Assembly: GCA_001777915.1 (NCBI GenBank)
Contig: MFFN01000004.1
Span: 599,632-663,631, forward strand
From: Candidatus Edwardsbacteria bacterium RifOxyA12_full_54_48
GTDB lineage: Bacteria; Edwardsbacteria; AC1; EtOH8
Direction of reading: 5' to 3'
DNA length: 64,000 nt
Position numbers and translations under genes: made by a program
Shown here: one piece after another, positions 1 through 8,346 of the stretch
Numbering within the stretch: position 1 is the first letter of the stretch
Layout of the letters: every line of letters starts with the position of its first letter
The notes under the pieces: generated by a model
Databases searched by the model: none
Told to the model about the DNA's origin: nothing
The model's input: only the letters and a program-made list of their open reading frames with translations

Positions 1-656
1 ATGGTGATTTTCTCATGCCCGTATTGTGATGATGTGGCACAGAACGCGCACCCGTTCCTACAGCCGAGTGCCGAAAGGAAACAGATCTGCCGTTCGAGTG
101 CGATGCCGCTCCTGAAAAGACCGATCTTCGTGGGTATAAAATCCTGCCGCAGGGGGCCCTTTTTTGTGGCAATACCCCAGTTTTGTTCAAGGTAGTTCCG
201 CATAAACGTAAGGCCCTCACCACGACAGATACCATCGGCCAGTTTTGCGAACTCATGGACCTCGTGCGTGTCTTCACAGAATATAGCGGTACCGTACCCC
301 CCAAGTATGATTTGTACGCAGGGTGTTTCGGCCCGCAGCCACGTGACCATTTCGAGGACCTTTTTCGCCGAGAGTACAGTGAACGTCAAGGCGACGATAT
401 CGTAGGCGCCCCGCCTTACTTCATCAGTGAAACGTTTCCACGTCGGGTTCTCTAAAACAACAGAATTGACGGGCAGGTTCTGCGCGAGAAAGTGGAGAGG
501 GTACCAGCTCTGCATCTGGCGCAGAGAGAATATTCCCTGTCCAAGCGTGTTCCGATAATAGAAAAAATCCATAGTGTCATCTTCGGGCCGTGCTTTGGGG
601 TTTGGGATATACGGGGAAACGAAAAGCACCCGGGGGATTTTCATTTGTGAGTCCAT
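1..656 (-). CDS. B12-binding domain radical SAM protein (3' end cut by window edge)
   Basis: An open frame runs leftward from an ATG at 656 to the window edge, 218 codons with no stop. Residues about 80-150 look like a cobalamin-binding Rossmann fold, with YDIVALTFTVLSAKK and ILGGYGTAIF. The radical SAM cluster motif CRNGCAFC gives Cys199, Cys203 and Cys206 (CxxxCxxC). The family uses a [4Fe-4S] cluster and SAM to make radicals, often for methyl transfer or ring chemistry in secondary or lipid metabolism; the substrate cannot be told here. The start codon overlaps the stop of the upstream GNAT gene by one base (TGATG), so the two are translationally coupled. The catalytic barrel lies outside the window. 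Confidence 0.82.
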   Translation of the reverse strand, partial: MDSQMKIPRVLFVSPYIPNPKARPEDDTMDFFYYRNTLGQGIFSLRQMQSWYPLHFLAQNLPVNSVVLENPTWKRFTDEVRRGAYDIVALTFTVLSAKKVLEMVTWLRAETPCVQIILGGYGTAIFCEDTHEVHEFAKLADGICRGEGLTFMRNYLEQNWGIATKKGPLRQDFIPTKIGLFRSGIALERQICFLSALGCRNGCAFCATSSQYGHEKIT

Positions 657-1786
657 CAACAGATCTTCTTTCCGTATACGCGGTAGGTCTTACTGATATA
701 ACCACCGAGCTGACGTGCCGCTCTATTCATGGTTAAGTTGTCTTCCACTACCCACGACATCTCGGCAGCGGGCATGCCTGCCGCAACTATGTTTCTTGAG
801 ATGCGTGAGTAAAGGAGACTGCCGAAGCCGAGGTGGGCGTATTTTCGGCTTATCCCCGCGGTAATAACACGCGCGGTCCGTATATTTTTCTGTCCCGAGA
901 GAAATGTGAAAATACCAAATGGAAATAACCTCCCACTCCGGATCTTAATGAATATCTCGTTGAAATTCGGCAGTGCGAGGAGAAAACCAGCCGGTTCGCC
1001 CTTGTATTCAACGATAAGAACAAGGTCGGGTCTAATTATGTTTTTCATATCGTAGGCCATATATCGGAACTCCTCCCATGTCGCAGGTGTAAAACCCCAG
1101 TGGCCTGTCATGGCATCGTTATATAGCTCGTGGATGATTTTCAATTCATGTTCAAACCTGTCGGCACGTGCAGTACGAATTGTCACCTGGTATCGCTTTT
1201 CAATCCTGGCAGAGATGTCGTCGTGCTTCGAGTTCCATTTAAATTTATCTTTATCAATAAAATAAGAATAGAAATCTTTCTGTTTAACGAATCCTGCATC
1301 TTCAAACCGACGCCCGTACCAAGATGGATTATAGGTCATCATGAAAAACGGCGGCGTATCGAACCCGTCCACAAGGCAGCCGGTTGTGTAATGCATGTCG
1401 GGATTTACTGGACCGGTAATGGACGTGCATCCGCGCACGACAAGACTCTGCTCCGCGGCGCGCAGAAGAATATCGAATACCTTCGCATCGTCCTCTGCCT
1501 CAAAAAAACCGAAGAACCCCGTACTGCCCCCATGGAACCGGTTATGTTCATTGTTCTTAATGGCCGCGACTCTTCCCGCAGGTTTGCCGCCGCGAAGGGC
1601 GATGAACCAGTCAATTGAATTCTCCCTAAAAAAAGGGTTGTTCTTTACGTCGAAGAACTTACGCATATCGCTCACCAGGGGCGGAACCCAGTTTGGGTCA
1701 CCATCATAGATGTGCCAGGGGACTTTTATAAAGTGTCCTTGGGCCTGTCTGCCGTCAACTTTAATGATGGAGTATTCAGATTGCAT
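656..1786 (-). CDS. GNAT-fold N-acetyltransferase family protein
   Basis: A 376-residue protein of the long two-lobed GNAT type. The C-terminal lobe (about 300-370) carries the acetyl-CoA-binding pattern, with ITAGISRKYAHLGFGSLLY followed by a helix and an E-x-N-x-x-M-N segment typical of GNAT beta-5/alpha-4. I chose the ATG at 1786: an AAGGAG Shine-Dalgarno lies just upstream, whereas the longer frame from a TTG at 1801 would place that ribosome site inside the coding region. The acceptor substrate is unknown. It is coupled to the radical SAM gene downstream, so the two probably modify the same product. Homologues of this size are often annotated only as hypothetical. Confidence 0.75.
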   Translation of the reverse strand: MQSEYSIIKVDGRQAQGHFIKVPWHIYDGDPNWVPPLVSDMRKFFDVKNNPFFRENSIDWFIALRGGKPAGRVAAIKNNEHNRFHGGSTGFFGFFEAEDDAKVFDILLRAAEQSLVVRGCTSITGPVNPDMHYTTGCLVDGFDTPPFFMMTYNPSWYGRRFEDAGFVKQKDFYSYFIDKDKFKWNSKHDDISARIEKRYQVTIRTARADRFEHELKIIHELYNDAMTGHWGFTPATWEEFRYMAYDMKNIIRPDLVLIVEYKGEPAGFLLALPNFNEIFIKIRSGRLFPFGIFTFLSGQKNIRTARVITAGISRKYAHLGFGSLLYSRISRNIVAAGMPAAEMSWVVEDNLTMNRAARQLGGYISKTYRVYGKKIC

Positions 1787-2008
1787 TTTTCTCCTTGGCA
1801 AGATTGGGTATGAAAGTCATTCAGTAGCGAGGAATGCATTAATGTCAATGACGTAATATAAAACTGGTAAAAAAAGATTTGAAAAATATTATGTGCACAA
1901 GTACCAGCAGTTGCAAGGGAACCAATGTAAAATAATTAGTTAACAAGCAGAAAATAGTATATTACATCTAATTTATTATTTTATTACAATAATCTAAAGA
2001 AGTCAAAC

Positions 2009-2036
2009 TAAAAGCCGTGGCGTAATGCCACGGCTT
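2009..2036 (-). terminator. Intrinsic terminator downstream of msrB (minus strand)
   Basis: A perfect 10-bp stem (AAGCCGTGGC at 2012-2021, loop GTAAT, GCCACGGCTT at 2027-2036) is followed on the minus strand by TTTTAG. It ends transcription coming from msrB. The rest of the 1787-2091 gap is AT-rich with no gene visible; it also holds a GCTCAGTGCAGG word that recurs at 2105 and, partly, at 39361. Confidence 0.6.
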
Positions 2037-2091
2037 CTGACCTAACCCACTTCGACGTTGCTCAGTGCAGGCCTACCCACTTTCGCATGTT

Positions 2092-2583
2092 TCAATATAC
2101 TGTTTGCTCAGTGCAGGCTCTTCCCCATAAGGGAAGGTTCCCCCCCCCAAATAATTTTTTATACTCCCCGTACCCTTCCTTCTCCAGGTCCTCCACCGGG
2201 ATGAATCTCAGCGAAGCCGAGTTAATGCAGTAACGCAGGCCTGTCGGTTGCGGGCCGTCATCGAAGACATGGCCCAGGTGGGAGTCTCCGGCCTGGCTGC
2301 GCACTTCGGTCCTTATCCGGCCGAAACTGGTGTCCTTCTTTTCCACCACCAGTCTTGTCTCCAGGGGCCTGGTGAAGCTGGGCCAGCCGCAGTCGGAATC
2401 GAACTTGTCCTTGGAACTGAACAGGGGCTGGCCGGTGGTGATGTCAACATAAATGCCGTCACGCTTCTCGTCCCAGTATTTGTTGGCAAAGGGCGGCTCG
2501 GTGGCGCTCTTCCGGGTCACCTGGTATTGCAGGGAAGTCAAACGCTTTTTAAGTTCCGAATCCCCGGCTTTGGTGTGTTTCAT
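2092..2583 (-). CDS. msrB: Peptide-methionine (R)-S-oxide reductase MsrB
   Basis: MsrB reduces methionine-R-sulfoxide in oxidised proteins. The 163-residue protein has the family landmarks: CGWPSF at 65-70, the [11 protein letters not shown] segment at 101-111, and the catalytic cysteine Cys119 in [11 protein letters not shown]. The two CxxC zinc motifs found in some MsrBs are absent. The normal family end is near YKKLF at 141-145. The remaining residues are encoded by a run of nine C at 2140-2148 (G9 on the coding strand) followed by repeat-like sequence, so the tail is probably not functional and the run is prone to slippage. It is transcribed alone, away from the GyrI-like gene. Confidence 0.9.
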   Translation of the reverse strand: MKHTKAGDSELKKRLTSLQYQVTRKSATEPPFANKYWDEKRDGIYVDITTGQPLFSSKDKFDSDCGWPSFTRPLETRLVVEKKDTSFGRIRTEVRSQAGDSHLGHVFDDGPQPTGLRYCINSASLRFIPVEDLEKEGYGEYKKLFGGGNLPLWGRACTEQTVY

Positions 2584-2729
2584 TTAAGAAACCTGATAAA
2601 AATTATTGTTGACGACGTACACTAATGTAACACATTTTTAAAATAAATCAAGAGGCTGGTGAAAATATCATTGAATATTGCTTTATCCGGTGGTATCATG
2701 ATGTGCAAATCATCAAAAAGGAGTAAGTC

Positions 2730-3371
2730 GTGTTAAAGAAAATCCTTTTAACGGGGCTTGCGGTGGGAGTTGTTGCGATCATCGTCATGGCTGTGCTCTT
2801 CTTTTTGAGCATGAAGGGCCCGGACCTGGCAAAATACCAATATTTAAAGGAACCGCAGATCTCCCCAAAGCCCAGCCAGAAGATGCTGGTGGTGGAGACC
2901 AGGGGGGATCCCAATATCGTGGGAGCCAAGGCCTTTGCCCTGCTTTTCAAGGTTTATTTTAAAACGGTAAAAGGCGGCAAAATACAGACCCCCCGGGCCC
3001 GCTGGCCCCAGGACCTGGGCACCAGCCTGGACGAATGGATAGGGCAATATGCCCTGCCGGTCCCGGAGCCCACGGATAAACTGCCCGATATCAGCATCGA
3101 GCCGGGATTCAAAATATCTCTGGCCGAATGGGAATACGGCATGGTGGCCGAGATCCTGCATATCGGCCCTTATTCAAAGGAAACCCCGACCGTCGAAAAG
3201 TTAAAAAAATACGTCCATGACAACGGCTATTACATAACCGGCCTGCACGAGGAGGAATATTTGAAAGGGCCGGGAATGTTCGGTCCGGGAGATCCGGGAA
3301 AATACCAGACCATCATCAGATACCGGGTGGAGAAAACGGCGGTTGGTGATACCAATTACTCCGGCAATTGA
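2730..3371 (+). CDS. Membrane-anchored GyrI-like small-molecule-binding domain protein
   Basis: The protein has 213 residues. Residues 5-30 form one hydrophobic membrane anchor. Residues about 40-205 resemble the GyrI-like effector-binding fold, including the telltale IGPYSKETPTVEKLKKY and a NGYYITGLHEEEYL segment near the end. Soluble relatives bind small hydrophobic or cationic molecules and often serve as sensor halves of regulators; here there is no DNA-binding domain, so it may act as a membrane-tethered binding protein. Translation starts at GTG with an AAAAAGGAG ribosome site 7 bases upstream. It is divergent from msrB. Function beyond ligand binding is unknown. Confidence 0.7.
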   Translation: MLKKILLTGLAVGVVAIIVMAVLFFLSMKGPDLAKYQYLKEPQISPKPSQKMLVVETRGDPNIVGAKAFALLFKVYFKTVKGGKIQTPRARWPQDLGTSLDEWIGQYALPVPEPTDKLPDISIEPGFKISLAEWEYGMVAEILHIGPYSKETPTVEKLKKYVHDNGYYITGLHEEEYLKGPGMFGPGDPGKYQTIIRYRVEKTAVGDTNYSGN

Positions 3372-3390
3372 ATAGGTTAATACTACCGGT

Positions 3391-3494
3391 TGTCATGCCA
3401 TTCCCGCATCAAGTGCGGGATAAATTCCGAATGGCATCCAGGCCTGGATTCCCGCCGGAGTTTACACTGAATGTAGTGAAGTGCGGGAATGACA
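3391..3494 (+). repeat. Composite palindromic intergenic repeat
   Basis: The element begins TGTCATGCCATTCCCGCA and ends GTGCGGGAATGACA, so its ends are inverted copies. Inside are nested hairpins: CCCGCA/TGCGGG and ATGCCATTC/GAATGGCAT. Shorter relatives with ATTCCCG arms occur at 24080, 26757 and 27022. It fills the gap between two genes and has no coding capacity. Confidence 0.6.
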
Positions 3495-3557
3495 CATTGC
3501 GCTATTTACCAGTCGAAATAATAATTTTTAAAACCAAATAAGAATAAAATATAACCT

Positions 3558-3905
3558 ATGCCAGTTATTCAGATATTCGGGACCGTCAAATGCCGGGACA
3601 CCCGGGCCGCCCAGAGATTCTTCAAGGAGCGCCGGCTAAAGTTTCAGTTCATCGACCTCAACCAGAAGGCTCTCAGCCGGGGGGAGCTGAACAGCGTCAA
3701 GAATGCGGTGGGTCTGGAGAACCTGCTGGATGCCGAGGGAAAGGAATACCAAAGACAGAATCTCAAATATCAGAAATACGATATAGAACAGGTCCTGCTG
3801 GAAAATCCCGGACTGTTCAGAACCCCCATCGTCCGCTGCGGGCCCAAGGCCACGGTCGGTTATCAGCCGGAGGTTTGGCAAAATTGGCTGGAGGCCGGAA
3901 CATAG
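3558..3905 (+). CDS. ArsC/Spx-like thioredoxin-fold protein
   Basis: A 115-residue protein of the ArsC/YffB/Spx family. The active-site loop is CRDT (Cys12-x-x-Thr15) after beta-1 (IQIFGTVKC). The C-terminal FRTPIVRCGPKATVGYQPEVW matches the family's conserved cis-Pro (TPIVR) region. Known members reduce arsenate with glutathione, or bind RNA polymerase (Spx). Only one redox cysteine is in the N-terminal loop, so a CxxC Spx-type switch is absent, and no ars genes are nearby. It is best left as a family assignment. It sits alone and is followed by a strong terminator at 3922. Confidence 0.75.
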   Translation: MPVIQIFGTVKCRDTRAAQRFFKERRLKFQFIDLNQKALSRGELNSVKNAVGLENLLDAEGKEYQRQNLKYQKYDIEQVLLENPGLFRTPIVRCGPKATVGYQPEVWQNWLEAGT

Positions 3906-3921
3906 CCTGAAAGAAAAATTC

Positions 3922-3945
3922 AGCCCCGTTTTAACGGGGCTTTTT
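3922..3945 (+). terminator. Intrinsic terminator after ArsC-like gene
   Basis: AGCCCCGTT and AACGGGGCT form a stem with a very short loop, followed by TTTTT. Position, 16 bases after the stop codon, and the U-tract make this a standard rho-independent terminator. Confidence 0.8.
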
Positions 3946-4006
3946 CAATTTATCTAATCTGGTTTCAAACCATAAAAATAACGAATAACCAAGGCCTATT
4001 TAATTC

Positions 4007-4035
4007 TTGACTTGCCATAAAAAAGGGTATATATT
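4007..4035 (+). promoter_or_regulatory. Sigma-70-type promoter for the DUF362 gene
   Basis: TTGACT at 4007-4012 and TATATT at 4030-4035 are separated by exactly 17 bases. The predicted transcript start is near 4042, about 20 bases before the coding start. It lies just after the previous terminator, consistent with a new transcription unit covering the DUF362, GGDEF and DUF885 genes. Confidence 0.55.
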
Positions 4036-4060
4036 GATAAACGGTTTGAAATAGTTTCTA

Positions 4061-5146
4061 ATGAATAATGCGATTTTCATGAAAAAGAACCTTATTTTTA
4101 TTGCCACCATAGCCTTGCTGACTGGGCAGATTGCCCTGGCCCAAAAGACTTCGCCGGTCTACTTCACCAAGGACCTTTCCGGCCAGGGAGTGCTCAAGGT
4201 CTACCGGATGATCAAGGACCAGGTGAAGGGCAAGGTGGCGGTCAAGGTGCATTTCGGAGAGGAGGGTAATAAAAATTACCTCAAGCCCGAACTGTCAAAA
4301 CCCTTGGTGGAACTTTTAAAGGCCACTTATGTGGAGACCAACGTGCTGTATTCCGGACCGCGCCAGAAAACAGAATCGCATCTTAAACTGGCCAAGGCCC
4401 ATGGCTTCGGCTTTGCGCCGATAGACATCCTGGACTCCGAGGGCGAAAAGGCCTATGCCTGCAGCACCGCCTGCTACACCCGGGTGCTGGCCGGCAGCCA
4501 CATGGACCGTTACAGCACCTTCATCATCTTCAGCCATTTCAAGGGGCACGGACTGGCCGGGTTCGGGGGGGCCATCAAGAACGTGGCCATGGGGCTGGCC
4601 TCCCGGATGGGCAAGCGGGCCATGCACGCCGACTACGTGCCCGATTATGATACCTCCAAGTGCATTCGCTGCGGGGCCTGCGTCAAGCAGTGTCCGGCCG
4701 GGGCCATCTCCATCAATCCCCTCAAGATAGACACCAGAAAGTGCATCGGATGCGGCCAGTGTCTCAAAGACTGTCCGGTGGAGGCTTTTGAGGCCAGCAA
4801 GGACCGGATAAGCTCCGAACTCTTCAATAAAAGATTGGTGGAATACGCCAAGGTGCTGGCCGACAGCAACCATTTCGTCTACATCAATGTGCTGGCCAAC
4901 CTCTCGCCGGACTGCGACTGTTCGGGGAGAGCCCGAAAGCCGTTCACCGGGGATATCGGGATCCTGTCCTCCACCGACCTGGTGGCCATCGAGCAGGCCA
5001 GCCTGGACCTGGTGAATAAGGCCCACAATTGCCAGGACGCCTTCCTCAAGGAGAGCGGCCGGAGCGGCAACATCCAGATAGAATACGCTGAGAAACTGGG
5101 GATGGGCAGCCGGAAGTACCGCTTGGTGAACCTCGATGGCAGATAG
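4061..5146 (+). CDS. Exported DUF362 family ferredoxin-domain protein
   Basis: A 361-residue protein. Residues 7-28 form a Sec-type signal peptide ending ALAQ. A DUF362 domain follows, then two ferredoxin clusters: CIRCGACVKQCP (Cys201, 204, 207, 211) and CIGCGQCLKDCP (Cys228, 231, 234, 238), which should bind two [4Fe-4S] centres. DUF362 proteins are redox proteins of largely unknown substrate. A signal peptide without a twin-arginine motif is odd for a protein with two Fe-S clusters, because assembly usually precedes export. An internal ATG at 4079 gives a cleaner leader (MKKN), and neither start has a clear ribosome site. The GGDEF gene follows five bases later. Confidence 0.82.
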   Translation: MNNAIFMKKNLIFIATIALLTGQIALAQKTSPVYFTKDLSGQGVLKVYRMIKDQVKGKVAVKVHFGEEGNKNYLKPELSKPLVELLKATYVETNVLYSGPRQKTESHLKLAKAHGFGFAPIDILDSEGEKAYACSTACYTRVLAGSHMDRYSTFIIFSHFKGHGLAGFGGAIKNVAMGLASRMGKRAMHADYVPDYDTSKCIRCGACVKQCPAGAISINPLKIDTRKCIGCGQCLKDCPVEAFEASKDRISSELFNKRLVEYAKVLADSNHFVYINVLANLSPDCDCSGRARKPFTGDIGILSSTDLVAIEQASLDLVNKAHNCQDAFLKESGRSGNIQIEYAEKLGMGSRKYRLVNLDGR

Positions 5147-5151
5147 GCCGG

Positions 5152-5997
5152 ATGAAGAGGCTTTTTAACATAATAGACGGGCTGCCCAAGCCCTGGGTGA
5201 TCGTTGCCAGTTTTTTAATGGTGGTTCTATTGGGGCTGGTAGATCACTGGACCGGCCCTCTGTGGGCCTTCTCCGCCTTCGACTGGTTTCCGGTGGCTCT
5301 GGCCGCCTGGTTCATAGGACTGGGCTGGGGGCTGGCAGTGGCCCTGACCGGAGCGGCGGTGTGGCTTATCGCCGACATCACCGGCGTAAGCAATTACAGT
5401 CACCCAATGATGCCATTGTGGAACACGGCCGCCCGGCTGACCGCCTTTCTGGTAATGGCCTACGCACTCTCGGCCCTTCGCCGGACCCTGGGGTCCGAGC
5501 GGCACCTGGCCCGCAACGACTTCCTGACCGATGCCGCCAACAGCCGCTGTTTCTCCGAGGCGGCCGAAAGGGCCATTGAGCAGGCCAAGAGGGACGGGAC
5601 CAGGATAGCCCTGGCCTATATCGATCTGGATAATTTCAAGGGCATCAATGACACCTTTGGGCACAGCGTGGGCGATCAACTGCTAAAACTGGTGGCGGAG
5701 ATAATCAAAAAGAATTTGCGGGATGGCGATCTGGTAGCCAGGCTGGGCGGCGATGAGTTTGGGGTGCTGCTGCCGATGGCCACCGAGGATTCGGTTCTGG
5801 CTGTCATGGAAAGGATGAGGGAACATTTCATGGCGGAGGTTAAAACTAGGAAATGGCCGGTAAGCTTCAGCATGGGGCTGGTGCTGTTTAAAAAACTGCC
5901 CGATAATGTTGATGAGATGATCAAACAAGCCGACAACCTGATGTATACGGTCAAGGGCAGCGGAAAGAACGGTATAAAATTCATAGTGTATCAATGA
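5152..5997 (+). CDS. Membrane-bound diguanylate cyclase (GGDEF)
   Basis: The enzyme makes cyclic di-GMP from two GTP. Residues 14-110 contain three to four membrane segments forming a small sensor module, and residues about 118-280 form the GGDEF domain. The active site reads GGDEF at 199-203. The inhibitory site RxxD is intact (Arg190 and Asp193) at the standard five-residue spacing, so product feedback is expected. IDLDNFKGINDTFGH at 158-171 carries the metal- and nucleotide-binding residues. It is closely spaced behind the DUF362 gene and probably cotranscribed. The input signal is unknown. Confidence 0.92.
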   Translation: MKRLFNIIDGLPKPWVIVASFLMVVLLGLVDHWTGPLWAFSAFDWFPVALAAWFIGLGWGLAVALTGAAVWLIADITGVSNYSHPMMPLWNTAARLTAFLVMAYALSALRRTLGSERHLARNDFLTDAANSRCFSEAAERAIEQAKRDGTRIALAYIDLDNFKGINDTFGHSVGDQLLKLVAEIIKKNLRDGDLVARLGGDEFGVLLPMATEDSVLAVMERMREHFMAEVKTRKWPVSFSMGLVLFKKLPDNVDEMIKQADNLMYTVKGSGKNGIKFIVYQ

Positions 5998-6016
5998 TAG
6001 TGAAAGGAAGACGGCA

Positions 6017-7825
6017 ATGAACAATCAGATCTTATTTTTTGCCTCACTTTTGCTGATGGTCTCCAATGCGGCCTGGGCCAAGCCGAACGACAGGGCCCCG
6101 GCCGATATCGAAGATCTCTTTAAGGGATATTTCCGGGAGAACATGGAGCTGTCTCCGGAGACCGCCAGCTCGCTGGGGCTGACACCGGCGATGGGCTATC
6201 CGGTCAACAACGACAAACTGGACGACGACTCCGAGGAGGTCCTGGAGAGGGCCTATGCCATGAACCGGAAATACCGCCAGTGGCTTAAAAGTTACGACCT
6301 TAAAAAGCTCACCCCTTCCCAGAGGATGGACGCCGAACTGCTGGCCTGGCAGCTGGACCGGATCCTGGACGGCTACAAATACCGCTATCACAATTACGTG
6401 GTCACCCCCATGCAGGGGGTCCACGCCACCCTGGTCACCGTGATGACCGAATACCACAATATCTCCAACCGCCAGGATGCCCTGGATTATCTGGCCCGCC
6501 TGGAAAAGATCGAAAAGAGGCTGGACCAATCGGCCGCCCGGATGCAATTGCAGTTCAAGAAAGGCATCCATCCCACGACCGGCATATTCCAGCATATCGG
6601 GCAGATGATGTCAGAATTCGTCGCCGCGCCGCCGGACAGCAATCTTTACTACACCTCCCTGAGCAACCGCATTGGACCTTTGAACGACATCCCCGGGGCC
6701 GAGAGGACCCAGATGCTGGATAAGGCCAAAAAGACAGTGACCGAAAGCATCTACCCCGCTTACCGGCGATACCTCTCGCAGCTGCAGGAATTGGGGGCCA
6801 AGGCCGGGCAGAACCCGGGAGCGTGGAAATTACCGGACGGCGATAAATATTACCGATACTGCCTGCGCAAACACACCAGCACCAAACTGTCCCCGGACCA
6901 GATCCACCAACTGGGGTTAAAGGAGGTGGCCCGGATCCAGGCCGAGGTCAATATCCTGCTGGACTCGCTGGGCATTCCGGCGGCCCGGAACTTCAGCGAT
7001 CGCTTGAACCAATACCGGCAAACCCTCAATTCACCGGAGAACCGGGATAAATTCACCTATCCCGCCACCCCCAACGGCAAAAGACAGGTGATCAAGGATT
7101 ACCAGGCCATCATCGATGACACCTGGGAAAGGCTGCCGGCATTGTTCGCCCTGATACCCAGGACAAAGGTCTCCGCCCAGCCGGTGCCGCAGTTCAAGGA
7201 GGCCTCCGGCGCCACCTATTACGAGCCCGGCTCACTGGACGGCCGGCGCCAGGGCACTTTCTATGTCAATCAGGGCTGGCTGCCCTTGAAGCCCAATATG
7301 GCCACCCTGGCCTACCACGAGGCCATCCCCGGTCATCATTTCCAGATCGCTTTGCAGCAGGAGATGCCGGACAACCGGATATTCAAGGCCCTGTTCTTCA
7401 TTCCGGGCTTCGGCGAGGGCTGGGCGCTGTATTCCGAGCGGCTGGCCAAGGAGCAGGGCTGGCTGCCCGACGCCTATTCCCGCCTGGGCTACCTCAACTC
7501 CGAACTTTTCCGGGCGGTGCGGCTGGTGCTGGATACCGGCATCCACCAGAAAAGATGGACCCTGGAGCAGGCCGCCGGATACATGAAGGACAACCTGGGC
7601 TGGGCCGGTTACGGCGAACTGGGGCGCTACAGCGTCTGGCCGGGCCAGGCCTGCTCCTACAAGGTGGGCGAGCTGAAGATCGTCGAACTGCGGGAGAGGA
7701 CCAAAGCCAAACTGGGAGGCAAATTCGACATCAAGGAATTCCACCGGATGGTGCTGCAACAGGGCAGCATCCCGCTGGAGATGCTGGAGAAACTGACCGA
7801 CGATTTCATACAGCGCAGCAGCTGA
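6017..7825 (+). CDS. DUF885 family exported metallopeptidase-like protein
   Basis: A 602-residue protein with a Sec signal peptide (1-21, ending AWA) and one long DUF885 domain. The signature YHEAIPGHHFQ places His434, Glu435 and His440/His441 as likely zinc ligands and catalytic residues. A second conserved block is FGEGWALYSERLAKE. Characterised relatives are rare; they behave as zinc-dependent peptidases or carboxypeptidase-like enzymes. The leader implies periplasmic or surface location. AAAGGAAG lies seven bases upstream of the ATG. It follows the GGDEF gene by 19 bases and is probably in the same transcript. Confidence 0.85.
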   Translation: MNNQILFFASLLLMVSNAAWAKPNDRAPADIEDLFKGYFRENMELSPETASSLGLTPAMGYPVNNDKLDDDSEEVLERAYAMNRKYRQWLKSYDLKKLTPSQRMDAELLAWQLDRILDGYKYRYHNYVVTPMQGVHATLVTVMTEYHNISNRQDALDYLARLEKIEKRLDQSAARMQLQFKKGIHPTTGIFQHIGQMMSEFVAAPPDSNLYYTSLSNRIGPLNDIPGAERTQMLDKAKKTVTESIYPAYRRYLSQLQELGAKAGQNPGAWKLPDGDKYYRYCLRKHTSTKLSPDQIHQLGLKEVARIQAEVNILLDSLGIPAARNFSDRLNQYRQTLNSPENRDKFTYPATPNGKRQVIKDYQAIIDDTWERLPALFALIPRTKVSAQPVPQFKEASGATYYEPGSLDGRRQGTFYVNQGWLPLKPNMATLAYHEAIPGHHFQIALQQEMPDNRIFKALFFIPGFGEGWALYSERLAKEQGWLPDAYSRLGYLNSELFRAVRLVLDTGIHQKRWTLEQAAGYMKDNLGWAGYGELGRYSVWPGQACSYKVGELKIVELRERTKAKLGGKFDIKEFHRMVLQQGSIPLEMLEKLTDDFIQRSS

Positions 7826-7924
7826 TGAAAACCGGGCGGGCTAATTATTTAAGTGGAATTATCCAGGCGGTTTTGCTATGATATCAGGATGATTGTTAAT
7901 CTTAGCGCCTTGAGTCTGAGGGGA

Positions 7925-8332
7925 ATGAACATTTACCCGATAAAGCGCCGGCGGTTGTTTATAGGTCTGGCCCTGATCCTGGTCGGCCTCTGGGGATGCA
8001 CCAACAGCAAGCCGGTCAGGCCGGAGAATGCTTCGGTGATCTATGCCAGCATCGCCAACATATATTTTACCGAACCCTCCCAGGAGATAAGTTTTGCCCT
8101 GAGGTATCTGGGGGGCTACGGTTCGCTGGCCTGGCATGTATCCAGCAAGCCGGACTGGGTGGAGCTGTTTCCCGACAGCGGATACCTGACCGGCGAGTTC
8201 CAGTATGTGACCGCCAGGCTGAACGGAGCGGTGGTGGCCTATCTGGCCAAGGGCACGTACAGCGGCCTGCTCACCATTTACTCCAGCGAGGGGTCCAAGG
8301 ACATCCCTGTCACTTTCGTCTACAGCAAATAA
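7925..8332 (+). CDS. Small BACON-domain lipoprotein
   Basis: A 135-residue protein. The chosen ATG has AGGGGA immediately upstream; a longer in-frame start at 7853 lacks a ribosome site. The N-terminus has a basic KRRR, a hydrophobic stretch and the lipobox LWGC, so it is lipid-anchored. The mature part has the BACON pattern: LAWHVSSKPDWVELFPDSG, then G-T-Y-S-G-x-L-T-I and a closing I-P-V-T-F-x-Y strand. BACON is a beta-sandwich often found in carbohydrate- or mucin-binding surface proteins of Bacteroidetes-like bacteria. Here it stands alone, so an adhesive or accessory role is only inference. Confidence 0.7.
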   Translation: MNIYPIKRRRLFIGLALILVGLWGCTNSKPVRPENASVIYASIANIYFTEPSQEISFALRYLGGYGSLAWHVSSKPDWVELFPDSGYLTGEFQYVTARLNGAVVAYLAKGTYSGLLTIYSSEGSKDIPVTFVYSK

Positions 8333-8346
8333 TAAGCAAGGATATC

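Noticed and set aside
1130-1709. Plus-strand frames opposite the GNAT gene
   Set aside because: Shadows of the minus-strand acetyltransferase, which has a ribosome site and GNAT motifs.
2092-2583. msrB as a pseudogene because of the C9 run
   Set aside because: All catalytic motifs precede the run, so slippage would affect only a non-conserved tail.
3558-3905. True arsenate reductase of an ars operon
   Set aside because: Only family-level similarity; no arsR, arsB or acr3 nearby.
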